Source: an uncultured Acetatifactor sp. (GTDB taxonomy: Bacteria > Bacillota > Clostridia > Lachnospirales > Lachnospiraceae). From it: a stretch of DNA of 23,945 nt. The notes under the pieces are model-generated. The model saw only the letters and a program-made list of their open reading frames with translations, ran no database searches and was not told where the DNA came from. Location of the stretch: the NCBI GenBank assembly GCA_948896875.1, contig CAQUWW010000019.1, forward strand, positions 15,855 through 39,799, read 5' to 3'. This document shows positions 14,761-23,800 of this stretch, one piece after another (the stretch's first letter is position 1; each line of letters begins with the position of its first letter). The translations under genes were made by a program, and so were the position numbers.

Positions 14761-16092
14761 TCATCCCGTCGCGTCACCGGACGCCTGCTCCCCTTCCGGC
14801 GTATTGCCGCTTTCAGTGGTATTGCCGTTCTGAGTGATTTCACCGCCCACAGTACCGTTCGCATGAACCGAAGTCCAGATCCACCTGTTCTGATCTGTGC
14901 TATAGGTGAAATTGTTTGCAATACCGTGTCCGTCCACATGACGCCCATTATAATAGTTGGTAAAGGTCACGCCAAAAACCTGCCCTGCCTCACTGATGGT
15001 AACTGTCTGCTCATATGCCTCTCTTCCGGCATTTCCATCGGTTCCATCCACCGGATAGGGCTGATAGCCGGAACCGCTGTAAATCTCCTTCACCGTCACC
15101 ACCGCGCCCACAGGGAGCTCCAGCTCCTCTCCCGGTTCATAAGCCGTATGGGAACCTGCTCCCGTGAAATTTATGGATACCACATCCTTGTATTCTTTCT
15201 GTTCACCGCTGACCGGATCGGTCCAGACCGCACTTACTTCGAAGATAAACGTAACCGGTCTCTGTACATTGTCCCCGGCAATGGTTCCGAACTCCGGAAG
15301 CACCTTCGTAATCTGCAGGCTTCCACGCCGGGTATCCGCCTGAGCTTTCAGCACCGCCTCCATATCATAAAGCCATGGACCGGGATTCTCCGAGCTGCTC
15401 ACCTGATTCCCGGAAGCATCCGTGTAAGGCTCTTTGCCCGGCAGGGAAATCAATTCCGGTTCAAAGGTGAAGACACAGTCCGGAGCATTGGCTATCGTAG
15501 CAATTGTCTCCGTCCCATCACTGTCCCGATTGACTACGGTATATTTCGCCACGTCCTTATATGTTACGTCCGGATCTCCGGTTCCGCCTCTTCTGGCAAT
15601 CAGCAGGTACAGACCGGCGTCCAGATCCTCTATCTTCTGGTTCGGGGACTGGTCTGACTTCACCGGCGCCGCCCACACCCTTCCGATGACTGCTCCCGTA
15701 GCGGGATCCACTGAGACTCCCAGGGCGATTTCCGCCGCTTTCCGGGCCTGCTCCCGCCAGTCCGCGTTGGTCATATTGCCCGTAAGCTGTAATCCGTCTT
15801 CCCCCTTATACCAGGGTTCCAGCTCATACTCATATCCGTCATAGGTCAATCCATTGGAGCTGTTGGGTACGGCGCTGCCCACCTTGTAGAGATCCAGCAC
15901 CACCGCGGCATTCGCAAGCTGCTCCGTCAGATAGGCGCCCTCATCCCCCTTAAAGGGACCCGGAACTACCGTCAACGAACATTTTTGATCCAGTTTTATC
16001 ACCTCTGCCGCCCTTCCTGAAAGTGACAAAGTCAGCGCCATGCACAACACCACTGCCAGAGGCGCCCACATCCATATTCGTCTGTGTTTCAT
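14761..16092 (-). CDS. Secreted pilin-like protein without a sorting signal
   Basis: 443 residues. The signal peptide is about 1-29 (LSLSGRAA before EVIKLDQ). Residues about 40-205 resemble the N-terminal domain of Spa-type pilins (VVLDLYKVG, a K/Y-rich middle, and DLDAGLYLLIARR). A linker leads to a second beta domain at about 257-380, with GSLQITKVLPEF, PVTFIFEVSAVW and VTVKEIYSGSGY, whose VKE resembles the E-box of SpaA/Cna-B-type isopeptide domains. The C-terminus (about 382-443) is Asn/Thr/Gly-rich and stops at GDATG, with no LPXTG, helix or basic tail, so it must be released or held non-covalently. AAGGAGGG precedes the ATG. It is flanked by lepB and the TasA-like genes. Confidence 0.75.
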   Translation of the reverse strand: MKHRRIWMWAPLAVVLCMALTLSLSGRAAEVIKLDQKCSLTVVPGPFKGDEGAYLTEQLANAAVVLDLYKVGSAVPNSSNGLTYDGYEYELEPWYKGEDGLQLTGNMTNADWREQARKAAEIALGVSVDPATGAVIGRVWAAPVKSDQSPNQKIEDLDAGLYLLIARRGGTGDPDVTYKDVAKYTVVNRDSDGTETIATIANAPDCVFTFEPELISLPGKEPYTDASGNQVSSSENPGPWLYDMEAVLKAQADTRRGSLQITKVLPEFGTIAGDNVQRPVTFIFEVSAVWTDPVSGEQKEYKDVVSINFTGAGSHTAYEPGEELELPVGAVVTVKEIYSGSGYQPYPVDGTDGNAGREAYEQTVTISEAGQVFGVTFTNYYNGRHVDGHGIANNFTYSTDQNRWIWTSVHANGTVGGEITQNGNTTESGNTPEGEQASGDATG

Positions 16093-16106
16093 AGATGATT
16101 CCCTCC

Positions 16107-16700
16107 TTACCTGATCATCCCCATATCCGTCAAAGGCCAGACACGAAAAAAGATCTTGCCTACCAGAAATTCTTCACTTATGCTGCCGATGGCACTGCTC
16201 CTGCTGTCCACGGAGGTGTCCCGGTGGTCCCCCAGCACAAATATCCGCCCCTCCGGCACCTGGTAGGGAAGCGTGATATCGCAGATTCCAAGGGATTTCT
16301 CCGTGACATAGGGTTCGTCCAGAAGCCTGTCATTCACATACACATTTCCATCCTTGTCAATATCCACCCAGTCACCTGAAACCGCAATCACTCGTTTCAC
16401 CAGAATGTTGTTGTTATAGTAAAAGGCTACTACTTCGCCGGTCTTGTAATCTGACCCGCTTAATGCCACCACGATATCTCCGTTCCACAGAGTCTCCGTC
16501 ATGGAGCTTCCGCTGATCTGCAATACCGGCAGAAAAATTACTGCCACCAAAACGGCTGCCGCCGCTACAATCAACAGAGTATACAGGGTGCTGCGCAGCA
16601 CTTTTACAAACATATGCTTGTAATTTTCTTTTTGAAGTTCTGCTTCTATCTGCTCTAAAGTCGGAGTTTCCAGTACTTTCTCCTTCTTTTCCTCTCCCAT
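16107..16700 (-). CDS. lepB: Signal peptidase I (Ser/Lys type)
   Basis: 197 residues. A cytoplasmic N-terminus of about 35 residues and one membrane helix (about 36-58) precede the external catalytic domain. The nucleophile is Ser66 in QISGSSMTETLWNGD and the general base Lys102 in NILVKRVIAVSGD. FVLGDHRDTSVDSRSSAIG (about 154-172) completes the family's conserved boxes. The motif after Ser reads MTETL instead of the common MxPTL. Unlike the signal-peptidase-like pilus protein SipA of Streptococcus pyogenes, both dyad residues are present, so it should be active. It lies 14 nt before the anchorless pilin-like gene and probably serves the local exported subunits. Confidence 0.95.
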   Translation of the reverse strand: MGEEKKEKVLETPTLEQIEAELQKENYKHMFVKVLRSTLYTLLIVAAAAVLVAVIFLPVLQISGSSMTETLWNGDIVVALSGSDYKTGEVVAFYYNNNILVKRVIAVSGDWVDIDKDGNVYVNDRLLDEPYVTEKSLGICDITLPYQVPEGRIFVLGDHRDTSVDSRSSAIGSISEEFLVGKIFFRVWPLTDMGMIR

Positions 16701-16778
16701 ATTACCCCTTCGGACTGTTCTGACTATGCTCCTTCAAAACGTCCTCTTTTTATTTCTTTCCTCTCTGCCGCTTTGGTT

Positions 16779-17753
16779 TTACAGATCATAATACTCCTCT
16801 ACCTCTTTCAGGTCGAAATCATCCTCCCACTTTGGTTCGGTCTTTTTTTCAACTTTTTTCGGTACCTTTTTTACAGGGGGCGGTGCTGCCTTCCCGGGTC
16901 TTTCCACAGGCTGCTCCCTCAGCCGCTCCCTGGGTTGTTCCCTGGGTGGTTCGGCTGATCGTCGTCTGAGTGGTTCAGTTGATTGGTCTCTCAGTGGTTC
17001 GGCCGATTGTTGTCTAAGCGGTTCTGTCGGTCGGTCTCTCAGTGGTTCGGCCGCTCGTTGTCTGGGCGGTTCTGTCGGTCGGTCTCTCATGGGTTCGGCC
17101 GCTCGCGATCTGAGCGGTTCTGTCGATCGGTCCCTCATGGGTTCGGCCGCTCGCGATCTGAGCGGTTCTGTCGGTCGGTCCCTCATTGGTTCGGCCGCTC
17201 GTTGTCTGAGCGGTTCAGCCTGTCGGTCCCGGGACGGCTCGGCCGGCTTCTGCCTGAGTGGTTGCCTCGGCCGGTCCTCGGACACTTCCTTCTGCCCTTC
17301 TCCGGACCAGTCTACTTCTCTGAATTTCTCATCTTCCGTTGGATTTTCCCTATACGCTAAGGCCCCCACATTCCTCATCGTCGTATAATATCCATCCCAT
17401 GGCATTGTAGGTTCATACTGTAGCCGTACATTCTCCAGATACTGGTCCGCCGCTTTCTGAGCGATATCAAAGATTCCATTCAACCGAAGAGCCGCTTCCG
17501 CAATGGAGCCTGCCTCCTGAAGCTTGATTCTGCGGGTATTTCTATCCCTGCGGAGCGTATCCTGGAGGGTGTGTATCTTCTCATCCTTCTGGTCCAGCCG
17601 TTTCCTGAGACGTTCATAGTTCTCCTGGAGCTCTGTCAGCTCCTTTTCTCTCTCTGCCAGCGACTGTTTTACCTTATCTGTCTCTTTCACTTGCGCAAGC
17701 AGTAATTGGAGAAGCTCTCGTCGGCTGAGCTTATGCATCTCCTTATCTGTCAT
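16779..17753 (-). CDS. Coiled-coil protein with Arg/Pro octapeptide repeats (unknown function)
   Basis: 324 residues, with no signal peptide or membrane helix. Residues about 1-80 form a charged coiled coil starting MTDKEMHKLSRRELLQLLLA. A conserved-looking helical block follows (AGSIAEAALRLNGIFDIAQK, then AADQYLENVRL, about 81-110). Residues 171-274 are 13 copies of an octapeptide close to [AT]EPLRxRx. A Lys/Pro-rich stretch and an acidic tail, KWEDDFDLKEVEEYYDL, close the protein. I recall similar SRRELLQLLL coiled-coil proteins in sortase loci of Lachnospiraceae, but no function is known to me. I infer a cytoplasmic scaffold, perhaps placing the export and sortase machinery. GGAGGAAG precedes the ATG. 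It lies between srtC and lepB. Confidence 0.75.
   Translation of the reverse strand: MTDKEMHKLSRRELLQLLLAQVKETDKVKQSLAEREKELTELQENYERLRKRLDQKDEKIHTLQDTLRRDRNTRRIKLQEAGSIAEAALRLNGIFDIAQKAADQYLENVRLQYEPTMPWDGYYTTMRNVGALAYRENPTEDEKFREVDWSGEGQKEVSEDRPRQPLRQKPAEPSRDRQAEPLRQRAAEPMRDRPTEPLRSRAAEPMRDRSTEPLRSRAAEPMRDRPTEPPRQRAAEPLRDRPTEPLRQQSAEPLRDQSTEPLRRRSAEPPREQPRERLREQPVERPGKAAPPPVKKVPKKVEKKTEPKWEDDFDLKEVEEYYDL
16932..17243 (-). repeat. Tandem 24-bp repeat (13 units) with a 48-bp higher-order period
   Basis: The 312-bp stretch encodes 13 consecutive octapeptides of the form [AT]EP[LMPS]RxxX. Alternate units begin AEP and TEP for most of the array, giving a 48-bp super-unit. Central copies are nearly identical in DNA, such as GGTTCGGCCGCTCGCGATCT occurring twice 48 bp apart. 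Any gain or loss of units stays in frame, so strain-to-strain length change is likely. Confidence 0.9.
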
Positions 17754-17832
17754 GCTATCTGCCTTCCTCCCATTCGGTTTACGTCATGTTGTTTTAAAGG
17801 CTTTCCTGTTTTTCTTATTCTTTTTCTACTGA

Positions 17833-18651
17833 TTATTTTTTCTTTCTATATTTAATCAGCAACCAGATCAGCAGCACCAGCAGCATTGGAATGGCTATGG
17901 CGGGCGCCACCAATTTGGGATCCAGCAATGTGGCGTCCGGCGCCACGCGGATAATCGTAGTATCTGTCAGATTATCAATTCTGATTCCTCTCACCAGCAG
18001 CCTGTGGGTATTAATTCCATAGGGGGTGCAGGTCACAAGCGTACAGTAATCTTTTCCCCGGATCAGGTCCAGATCCCCCACCTCCTCCGGCAAAACGATT
18101 CGAATCTGATCCACCTGATACGTCAGGGTCTCGTTCAATACTTTCAGCAGAAAGAGATCACCTTCTGCCAGCTGATCCAAATCTGTAAATAGCCTGGCAG
18201 AAGGAAGGCCTCTGTGCCCTGAAAGCACACAATGAGAGCCCTCCCCGCCTACCGGCAGAGAAGAAGCCTCGATATGTCCCACCGCCACCTGCAGAATAGC
18301 CTCATCTACGCCATGATAAATAGGCAGAGATACATCAATGGAAGGAATCTGGATATATCCCATAATTCCGTTTCCGGAGATATTGAGCATGGAATTGTAC
18401 TCTTCCCGCTCCTCATCACTGGGATAATACCGGTTGGCCCTTTTCCAGAGCTCCGCATTGTAGACCACCGCTTTGTTCCAGTACTCTTCATAGTCTTCCT
18501 CTTCCAACGACGCCACAGCTTCGTCATAGCTTGCTATCGCTCTGGACTGGTGGAGTGAATTCCAATAATCGCTGACTGTTGGATACAGCAGCAAGGACAG
18601 ACCTGCAATCAAAATCAATGTTAAGATAATGGTAGATAGGTGTTTCTTCAT
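17833..18651 (-). CDS. srtC: Class C (pilin-polymerising) sortase
   Basis: 272 residues. An N-terminal helix (about 7-24), a helical region of the kind that holds the lid, and a sortase barrel (about 95-225) precede a second C-terminal helix (about 247-267) with a basic end, the two-helix layout typical of class C. Catalytic residues are His146 in CVLSGHRGLPSARLFTDL, Cys208 in CTLVTCTPYGINTHRL, and Arg217. TPYGINTHRLLVRG is the class C signature. I do not see the canonical DP[FWY] lid triad; YYPSDEEREEY lies in that region. It follows the backbone pilin, so it probably joins LPXTG subunits through a pilin Lys. AAGGAG lies 8 nt before the ATG. Confidence 0.95.
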   Translation of the reverse strand: MKKHLSTIILTLILIAGLSLLLYPTVSDYWNSLHQSRAIASYDEAVASLEEEDYEEYWNKAVVYNAELWKRANRYYPSDEEREEYNSMLNISGNGIMGYIQIPSIDVSLPIYHGVDEAILQVAVGHIEASSLPVGGEGSHCVLSGHRGLPSARLFTDLDQLAEGDLFLLKVLNETLTYQVDQIRIVLPEEVGDLDLIRGKDYCTLVTCTPYGINTHRLLVRGIRIDNLTDTTIIRVAPDATLLDPKLVAPAIAIPMLLVLLIWLLIKYRKKK

Positions 18652-18670
18652 CCAGGACTCTCCTTGCCAC

Positions 18671-18704
18671 TATACGCGGAAGGAGCCGAAGCTCCTTCCG
18701 TATA
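18671..18704 (-). promoter_or_regulatory. Stable intergenic hairpin with UUCG loop between pilin and sortase genes
   Basis: On the minus-strand RNA GGAAGGAGC and GCUCCUUCC pair around a UUCG loop closed by C-G. Below a 2-nt bulge the stem continues with UAUA/UAUA. No U-run follows, so this is not a standard terminator. It lies 6 nt upstream of the sortase Shine-Dalgarno (18665-18660) and its CUCCUU arm could alternatively pair with that AAGGAG. It may protect the pilin mRNA 3' end, be a processing point, or damp sortase translation. Confidence 0.75.
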
Positions 18705-18732
18705 CAGCAGGAATTCAATGTATTACCTTCTT

Positions 18733-20787
18733 TTATTTATCCTTTCCCATACGCTTTTTGGTTACAAGCAGAACCACCGCCGCCAGAACCAGGATGCTGC
18801 CGGTCACATAGAAGATCGTCGTACCGATACCACCGGTGGACGGAAGGAGGGAACCGGCCTTGTTCTCAACCTTGACAATATACAGAGATGTGTTATCTTC
18901 CTTGCCATTGGGCTGCCCATTCTCATCTTTACCAGTCTCGGACCCGGTGGAAATTACCTCTCCATCCTGCTTTACAGTCCATATACACTCTTTCTTTTCC
19001 GATGTGCTGTCAGGCTGTCTCCAGTCAATCTCCACTATGATAGGCTCCTTCAGCAGATTATACCCATTGGGAGCCTTGATCTCCTTAATTTCATAGGTGC
19101 CTGCAGCCAGACCTTTCAGGTTCAAGATACCGTTTGCATCCACAAATGCCGTATATGTTTTCTTGTTGTCTTTCTCCTCTACGGTCTCCGTTCTGGTCGT
19201 ACTTACCAGTTTGAACTTCCTTGTGACCGTTTTCGTCTCCGAATCCACATTTTCGTAATACTTGGAAGTATCCTTTGTCTCATCATCACTAAATACAGGA
19301 TCTGTTCCTGTATAAGTTCCATCCTTTAACAGATAATAAGTTCCGTCCGCAGCTTCCTCATATTTTGTTTCATTTACCACAACCTTATTTAATACAGAGG
19401 CAGTGATTTCAAACTGGGCGCCGCTCAGAGCAATTTCCTTGCCACCCTCCATCGCAAACTTCTGCAGCTGCAATCCCGTCAGATAAGTAATTGTCTCGCT
19501 CTTAGGCGTTGTCCCTGTAGGTTTTTCGGGATAATCCGGTTCTTCCGGTGTCCCTTCTCCTGTTTCATTGGGATTCTTAGAGTAAATCAGTTCCAGGGTA
19601 TTCTTCGCTCCTGTGGTTCCAACCAGTACCTTGTCGTTGATCTCAGCGGAATACGTAACCTGAATTGCCCGATCTGCTTCTGTCGTCGTCTCGGTGGGTT
19701 TGTACTGGATAAAATTCTCAAATACGATTTCAAACGCAACGACACTTGCAAGTTCATCTGCTGCGGCGGGAACGAGTTCTTGCGCATCATTTCTCTTATA
19801 CAGCTTCACATAATAAGACTTTCCAGTCCTGTCAATGCCATCGTTTTCTGTAGGAACAGGATTCTGAGTCAGTTTTTCGCCGCCTATGGTAACTTCTATA
19901 TTCCCTTTAAAGGTCAGCCCCTCGGACAACTCATCCTTCATCACAAAGAAGTATTTCTCGTAGCCGTCCATATTGGGTACTTTGGAGTCCACCACAAAAT
20001 TTACCGTATCGCCGATGGCTCCGTTGCTGAATTTTGTCTTCTCTGTATCATAGCATGCTGCAACATGTGAATGCTCCTCACCCTCGGTAAGTCCGCATAC
20101 CAGCTTTGTTGCCAGGATATTCTTATCTACCTCCGGCGCATCTGCTTTTGCCGCTACGCTTACATCTCCTACCACCTGGAGAATATATCTTGTCTCCGTA
20201 TAGCCTGTGACAGAACCATCCGGATTTTCCACTGCGCCGGGCACTTTACTATTCTTTACCAGATAGTAGCCATCTCCTGTCACATCCACAGCATAGGTCC
20301 AGGGAGCTTCGTTCTCCTCCGCACCGGAACCTTTTTTTGTCCAGCCGGTGGCGGCTTCTGCCGTCACATTTGCGCCCACGATCTCAGAGAACTTATCGAT
20401 GACAGCGTCATCTTTGAAATCTGCCAGAGCGGCCGCTACTTCCGCCGCGGTATTAATTTTATAGTTTTCTCCCTCCTTCTCGGTGAATACCGTTCCAAAA
20501 AGAGGCTCGTTCCTCAAAGCAGTCAAGATCGCTTCTCCATTAACACCACTACCCCACTGGATATTGGACAGGACCTTCTCCCCTTTTTCATTCGTATAAA
20601 GATCTCCCTTAAATACCTGGTAGACTTTATATTCATACCCCTCATTTGACGTGTCAGTAATGGTAATTGTGTGTTTGTTGGTCTCATGAGTACTTGGTTC
20701 CGGCTCATCCGCAAGCACCGTCATGCTCATTCCCAGAACCATCATCACCGCCAACATCATGCTGACAATTTTTTTGATTCGCTTCAT
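18733..20787 (-). CDS. LPXTG backbone (major) pilin, SpaH/EbpB-like
   Basis: 684 residues. The signal peptide is about 1-26 (SMTVLA before DEPEP). An N-terminal pilin domain spans about 36-212. VSVAAKADAPEVDKN follows, whose Lys214 stands where the pilin-motif Lys (VxVYPK) normally lies. A D2-type domain (about 220-405) includes GDTVNFVVDSKVPNMDGYEKYFFVMKD (258-284). A SpaA-type domain (about 436-590) runs from GLQLQKFAMEGGKEIALSGA to the E-box AGTYEIKEIKAPNGYN (562-577). The C-terminus is LPSTGG (648-653), a membrane helix and a basic tail. The layout fits an isopeptide-stabilised shaft pilin. A CGLTEGEEHSHVAACY insert (231-246) is unusual. GGGAG precedes the ATG. It lies 89 nt after the tip adhesin gene. 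Confidence 0.93.
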   Translation of the reverse strand: MKRIKKIVSMMLAVMMVLGMSMTVLADEPEPSTHETNKHTITITDTSNEGYEYKVYQVFKGDLYTNEKGEKVLSNIQWGSGVNGEAILTALRNEPLFGTVFTEKEGENYKINTAAEVAAALADFKDDAVIDKFSEIVGANVTAEAATGWTKKGSGAEENEAPWTYAVDVTGDGYYLVKNSKVPGAVENPDGSVTGYTETRYILQVVGDVSVAAKADAPEVDKNILATKLVCGLTEGEEHSHVAACYDTEKTKFSNGAIGDTVNFVVDSKVPNMDGYEKYFFVMKDELSEGLTFKGNIEVTIGGEKLTQNPVPTENDGIDRTGKSYYVKLYKRNDAQELVPAAADELASVVAFEIVFENFIQYKPTETTTEADRAIQVTYSAEINDKVLVGTTGAKNTLELIYSKNPNETGEGTPEEPDYPEKPTGTTPKSETITYLTGLQLQKFAMEGGKEIALSGAQFEITASVLNKVVVNETKYEEAADGTYYLLKDGTYTGTDPVFSDDETKDTSKYYENVDSETKTVTRKFKLVSTTRTETVEEKDNKKTYTAFVDANGILNLKGLAAGTYEIKEIKAPNGYNLLKEPIIVEIDWRQPDSTSEKKECIWTVKQDGEVISTGSETGKDENGQPNGKEDNTSLYIVKVENKAGSLLPSTGGIGTTIFYVTGSILVLAAVVLLVTKKRMGKDK

Positions 20788-20876
20788 AATCTTACTCTCC
20801 CTTCATTTTTACTTTTGAAGCTGTACTTTTGGTTGTATTACAATACCGTGCCCCTCTTTCAGATCAAGGAGGATAA
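20788..20876 (-). other. Gap between tip adhesin and backbone pilin genes
   Basis: 89 nt. It contains a weak stem around TTGT-AAT-ACAA and the pilin ribosome site GAAGGGAG. I see no convincing promoter and no U-tract terminator, so read-through from the adhesin gene is likely. Confidence 0.5.
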
Positions 20877-23800
20877 TTACGCCCTCCTTTCTCTGGATTT
20901 TTTTCTATACACCAGGCCTGCGCCGGACAAAATCACCATGACGCCTGCCAATGCATATAAGTTTGTCGTGCCGGAACCGCCTGTCTCGGGAAGAGAGAAC
21001 TCATACAGATTGTTGTACGCAATCTCTGCCGTACTGTCTTTTGCAATCGTTCCTGTAATCTTCCCCGCCGTTTCTGTGGCGGTTCCTCCTGAAATCACCG
21101 GACTGTATGGATTGCGATCGGCCACATCCCAGTTGATGTCTTCATCCGGTTTTTTGGGGTACACCGTCACCGGTCCCACCTCTTCAATCACATAGCTTGA
21201 ACCATCCGGAAGAAAATCTATAATGATATATTCTCCCGCCTTCAATGTGAATTTGGAATCATTCCATATAAGGACATCCTTTTCAAGTATCTCCCCTGCG
21301 GCATTATATTTGGTATAGGAATAGTCATTTTTTAAAGCATTATCCGGTATCTGCTCTACCTGAGCTTCCCCTTCCTTTGGCGGCCTGTAGAAATGAATCT
21401 CAAAGCCGAATTCCTCATCTGTCTGGGCATTGCCTGTCACTTGCTTTTGAATCCTTAATTTACCGATATCCTGCTCCGTTGTGGCAAAGGACACGGAAGG
21501 CAATGTGAACTGCATCCAGCAGGTGGAACCACCGGCTCCTCGTTCCGTATAGAAGAATGTCAGTCTGTATTCTCCTTCCGACCCCTGCTTAATGTGATCC
21601 CACAGATTGACGTATTCTCCCACGGAAGTGTGCACACCGCCAATATCACAGATCAGTTTTCCATCGTACCCGGGGCCATCTAAGAACACCCACATGTCAT
21701 CATCTCCGTAGAAGAGATATTCCAGCGGCCCTGTGTAATCCTTACTTAAGGTAAAGTCAACCGTATAATGCATTCCAAAATAATGGTTATGAACATGCTT
21801 GTCATCCGATGCAACCACATTTCCAACGCAACCTTCAGCCTCAGGATCATCCTTATTAGAAAAGCTCCTTATTACTCCTGAGCTGGCCTCACTTCCGAAC
21901 ATCAGGTCATGTCCGCCGGTTCCTGCTGTTGATACCCCATCCAATGGATAGAAATCATTCCCGGCAAAATAATATGTCTTCCCCCAATTGAGCATTTGTC
22001 TCTTGAACTGATCCACGCCATAGACACCGCTTACAACCTTTTTTTCTCCCTCGACAACTTCCATCACTTCCGCATCGGTCAGGGTGTAGGTATCGCCTAC
22101 CTGCTTAAAAATAAGATTCCCATCGTAGACTGTCTTTCCACTTGCATCCCCATCATTGAACAGGTTCGGGGCCTTCACATCGTCACTATATTGAATCTTC
22201 CCATCCGCCATGCCGGTGACCAGTCCAAAGGTAGGACTACCATAAGCAACATTTTTGGCATTGGCTTTGTTCCCCTCGATTTCGCCCATCGTTGTCTTCA
22301 GAGAGCCTTCGCTATTGCCGAAGCCAAAGGTTTGATCCGGCAGGTTGCCATTAATTCCCTGTCGATTGGTATACATATACCATTTCTCACCGCTCTCATG
22401 CGTCGTTGCAGTGCCGCGGTTTACTTCTGTGCCATTTTTTGAATAAACCTGGCCGTCGGACACATCATAGTCATAGAATTCCGCGCTGTTGGTTACCGCC
22501 TTTTCCTGACAATGAAACAGCAGTCGGATGGTTGCGCCATCTGTAACCAATATAAACTCATCTTTATTCTCCTCCTGGGTCGTTTTCCTGTTGGTAAAAT
22601 GCCACTCTTTTCCGTCCGCACAGCTATAAGATTCCCATGCTTCGCTGTCTTTTCTCTGCACTCGTATCTCCGCCAGGACATAATTGGGATTATTTGCAAC
22701 CTTATTGAAATATGCCAGGCCTGGCTTATCAATATAGTAATATTCGTTTGGTGAGTAAATTTCCGTCTCTTTCGACTGTGTCAGAACCATGCCGTCTTCT
22801 TCACTCACATAAAAATACATTTTAGGCATTGTTCCGCCATTCGTCGGCAATGTAGGTTCGCCCTCTTCAGACTGCTTCGAGGTGTCAATCATGGTAATGG
22901 CCTTTTCAGAAGGCTCATGTGTGGTTACAACACTTTCAATATTCGCATAATATTCTACCATGAACCTGGGGTTTGCCGTGCTCGATGCATATATCGGCGC
23001 AACATTGTCCGTTCCCCGTGTCGTCGCCTCATAAGTCATTGTCGTATCGGCCGTCTGACTGTTCACCACGAGAGAACTATGGATATCGCTGACCTGAAAT
23101 CCTTCCCCGTTCTCGGCGAGATCCAATGCCACCAACGCCACATCGCTATCCTGGCTCTCCGCTTCCGGGTCCGTTCCTTCCACGGCATGCTCGCCCACGT
23201 CTGCATCAATGGCCATGACATTTGCCTCTCCGCCTTCCGCGAACTCCTTCAACGCTTCCGTAGGAGCCACCTCCACAGTGACTTTACAATCCGTGAGGTC
23301 CAGCTTAGCCCCCTGATAGGTCAATCCGTAAGAAAGCACCTGCAGCGATAGTATCTCGTTATCGGCATCTGTCTCTGCGGCATAAGCAGCCACGGCTTCA
23401 TACTCGGCCGCCTCTTCTCCCAAAGGCTCCACCACTGCTTCCAGCTCCTCATTTGTCACGTCGCCTGTGTTCGTTTCCGCAGGGTCTGCCTCTCCTGCAC
23501 CCTCAGGAATCGTCGGTGCACTGTCTCCATTATCTCCGGTCCCAGGCTCCCCGTTCTCTTCGCCCTCCGGCTCTCCGGCAGTATTCTCTCCTCCGGCCCC
23601 TGTCTCTCCCGCAGGATTTCTTCCGCCTTCCGCTATCTCTTCTGCGGTAGGCAGAACCGCCTCGCCTTCCACATGAAATGTCACAGTAAAGGCATTGTCT
23701 TCATAGGTGAAAGTCTTATCTACTGCCACAGTGCTCACCGGCACTTTCCACCCAAGTGCAATCTCCGAGAAGTCATTCAACTGGAAAGTAGTACTGTTTT

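Noticed and set aside
14748..14948. N-terminal extension of the second TasA-like protein
   Set aside because: It would lie inside the upstream pilin-like gene and bury the signal peptide. The ATG at 14747 has its own ribosome site.
16932..17243. CRISPR array
   Set aside because: The repeats are directly tandem, in frame in a coding gene and translate to regular octapeptides; there are no spacers and no cas genes.
18671..18704. Rho-independent terminator after the pilin gene
   Set aside because: The stem is strong but no U-tract follows, and the sortase ribosome site is immediately downstream. It is kept as a regulatory hairpin instead.
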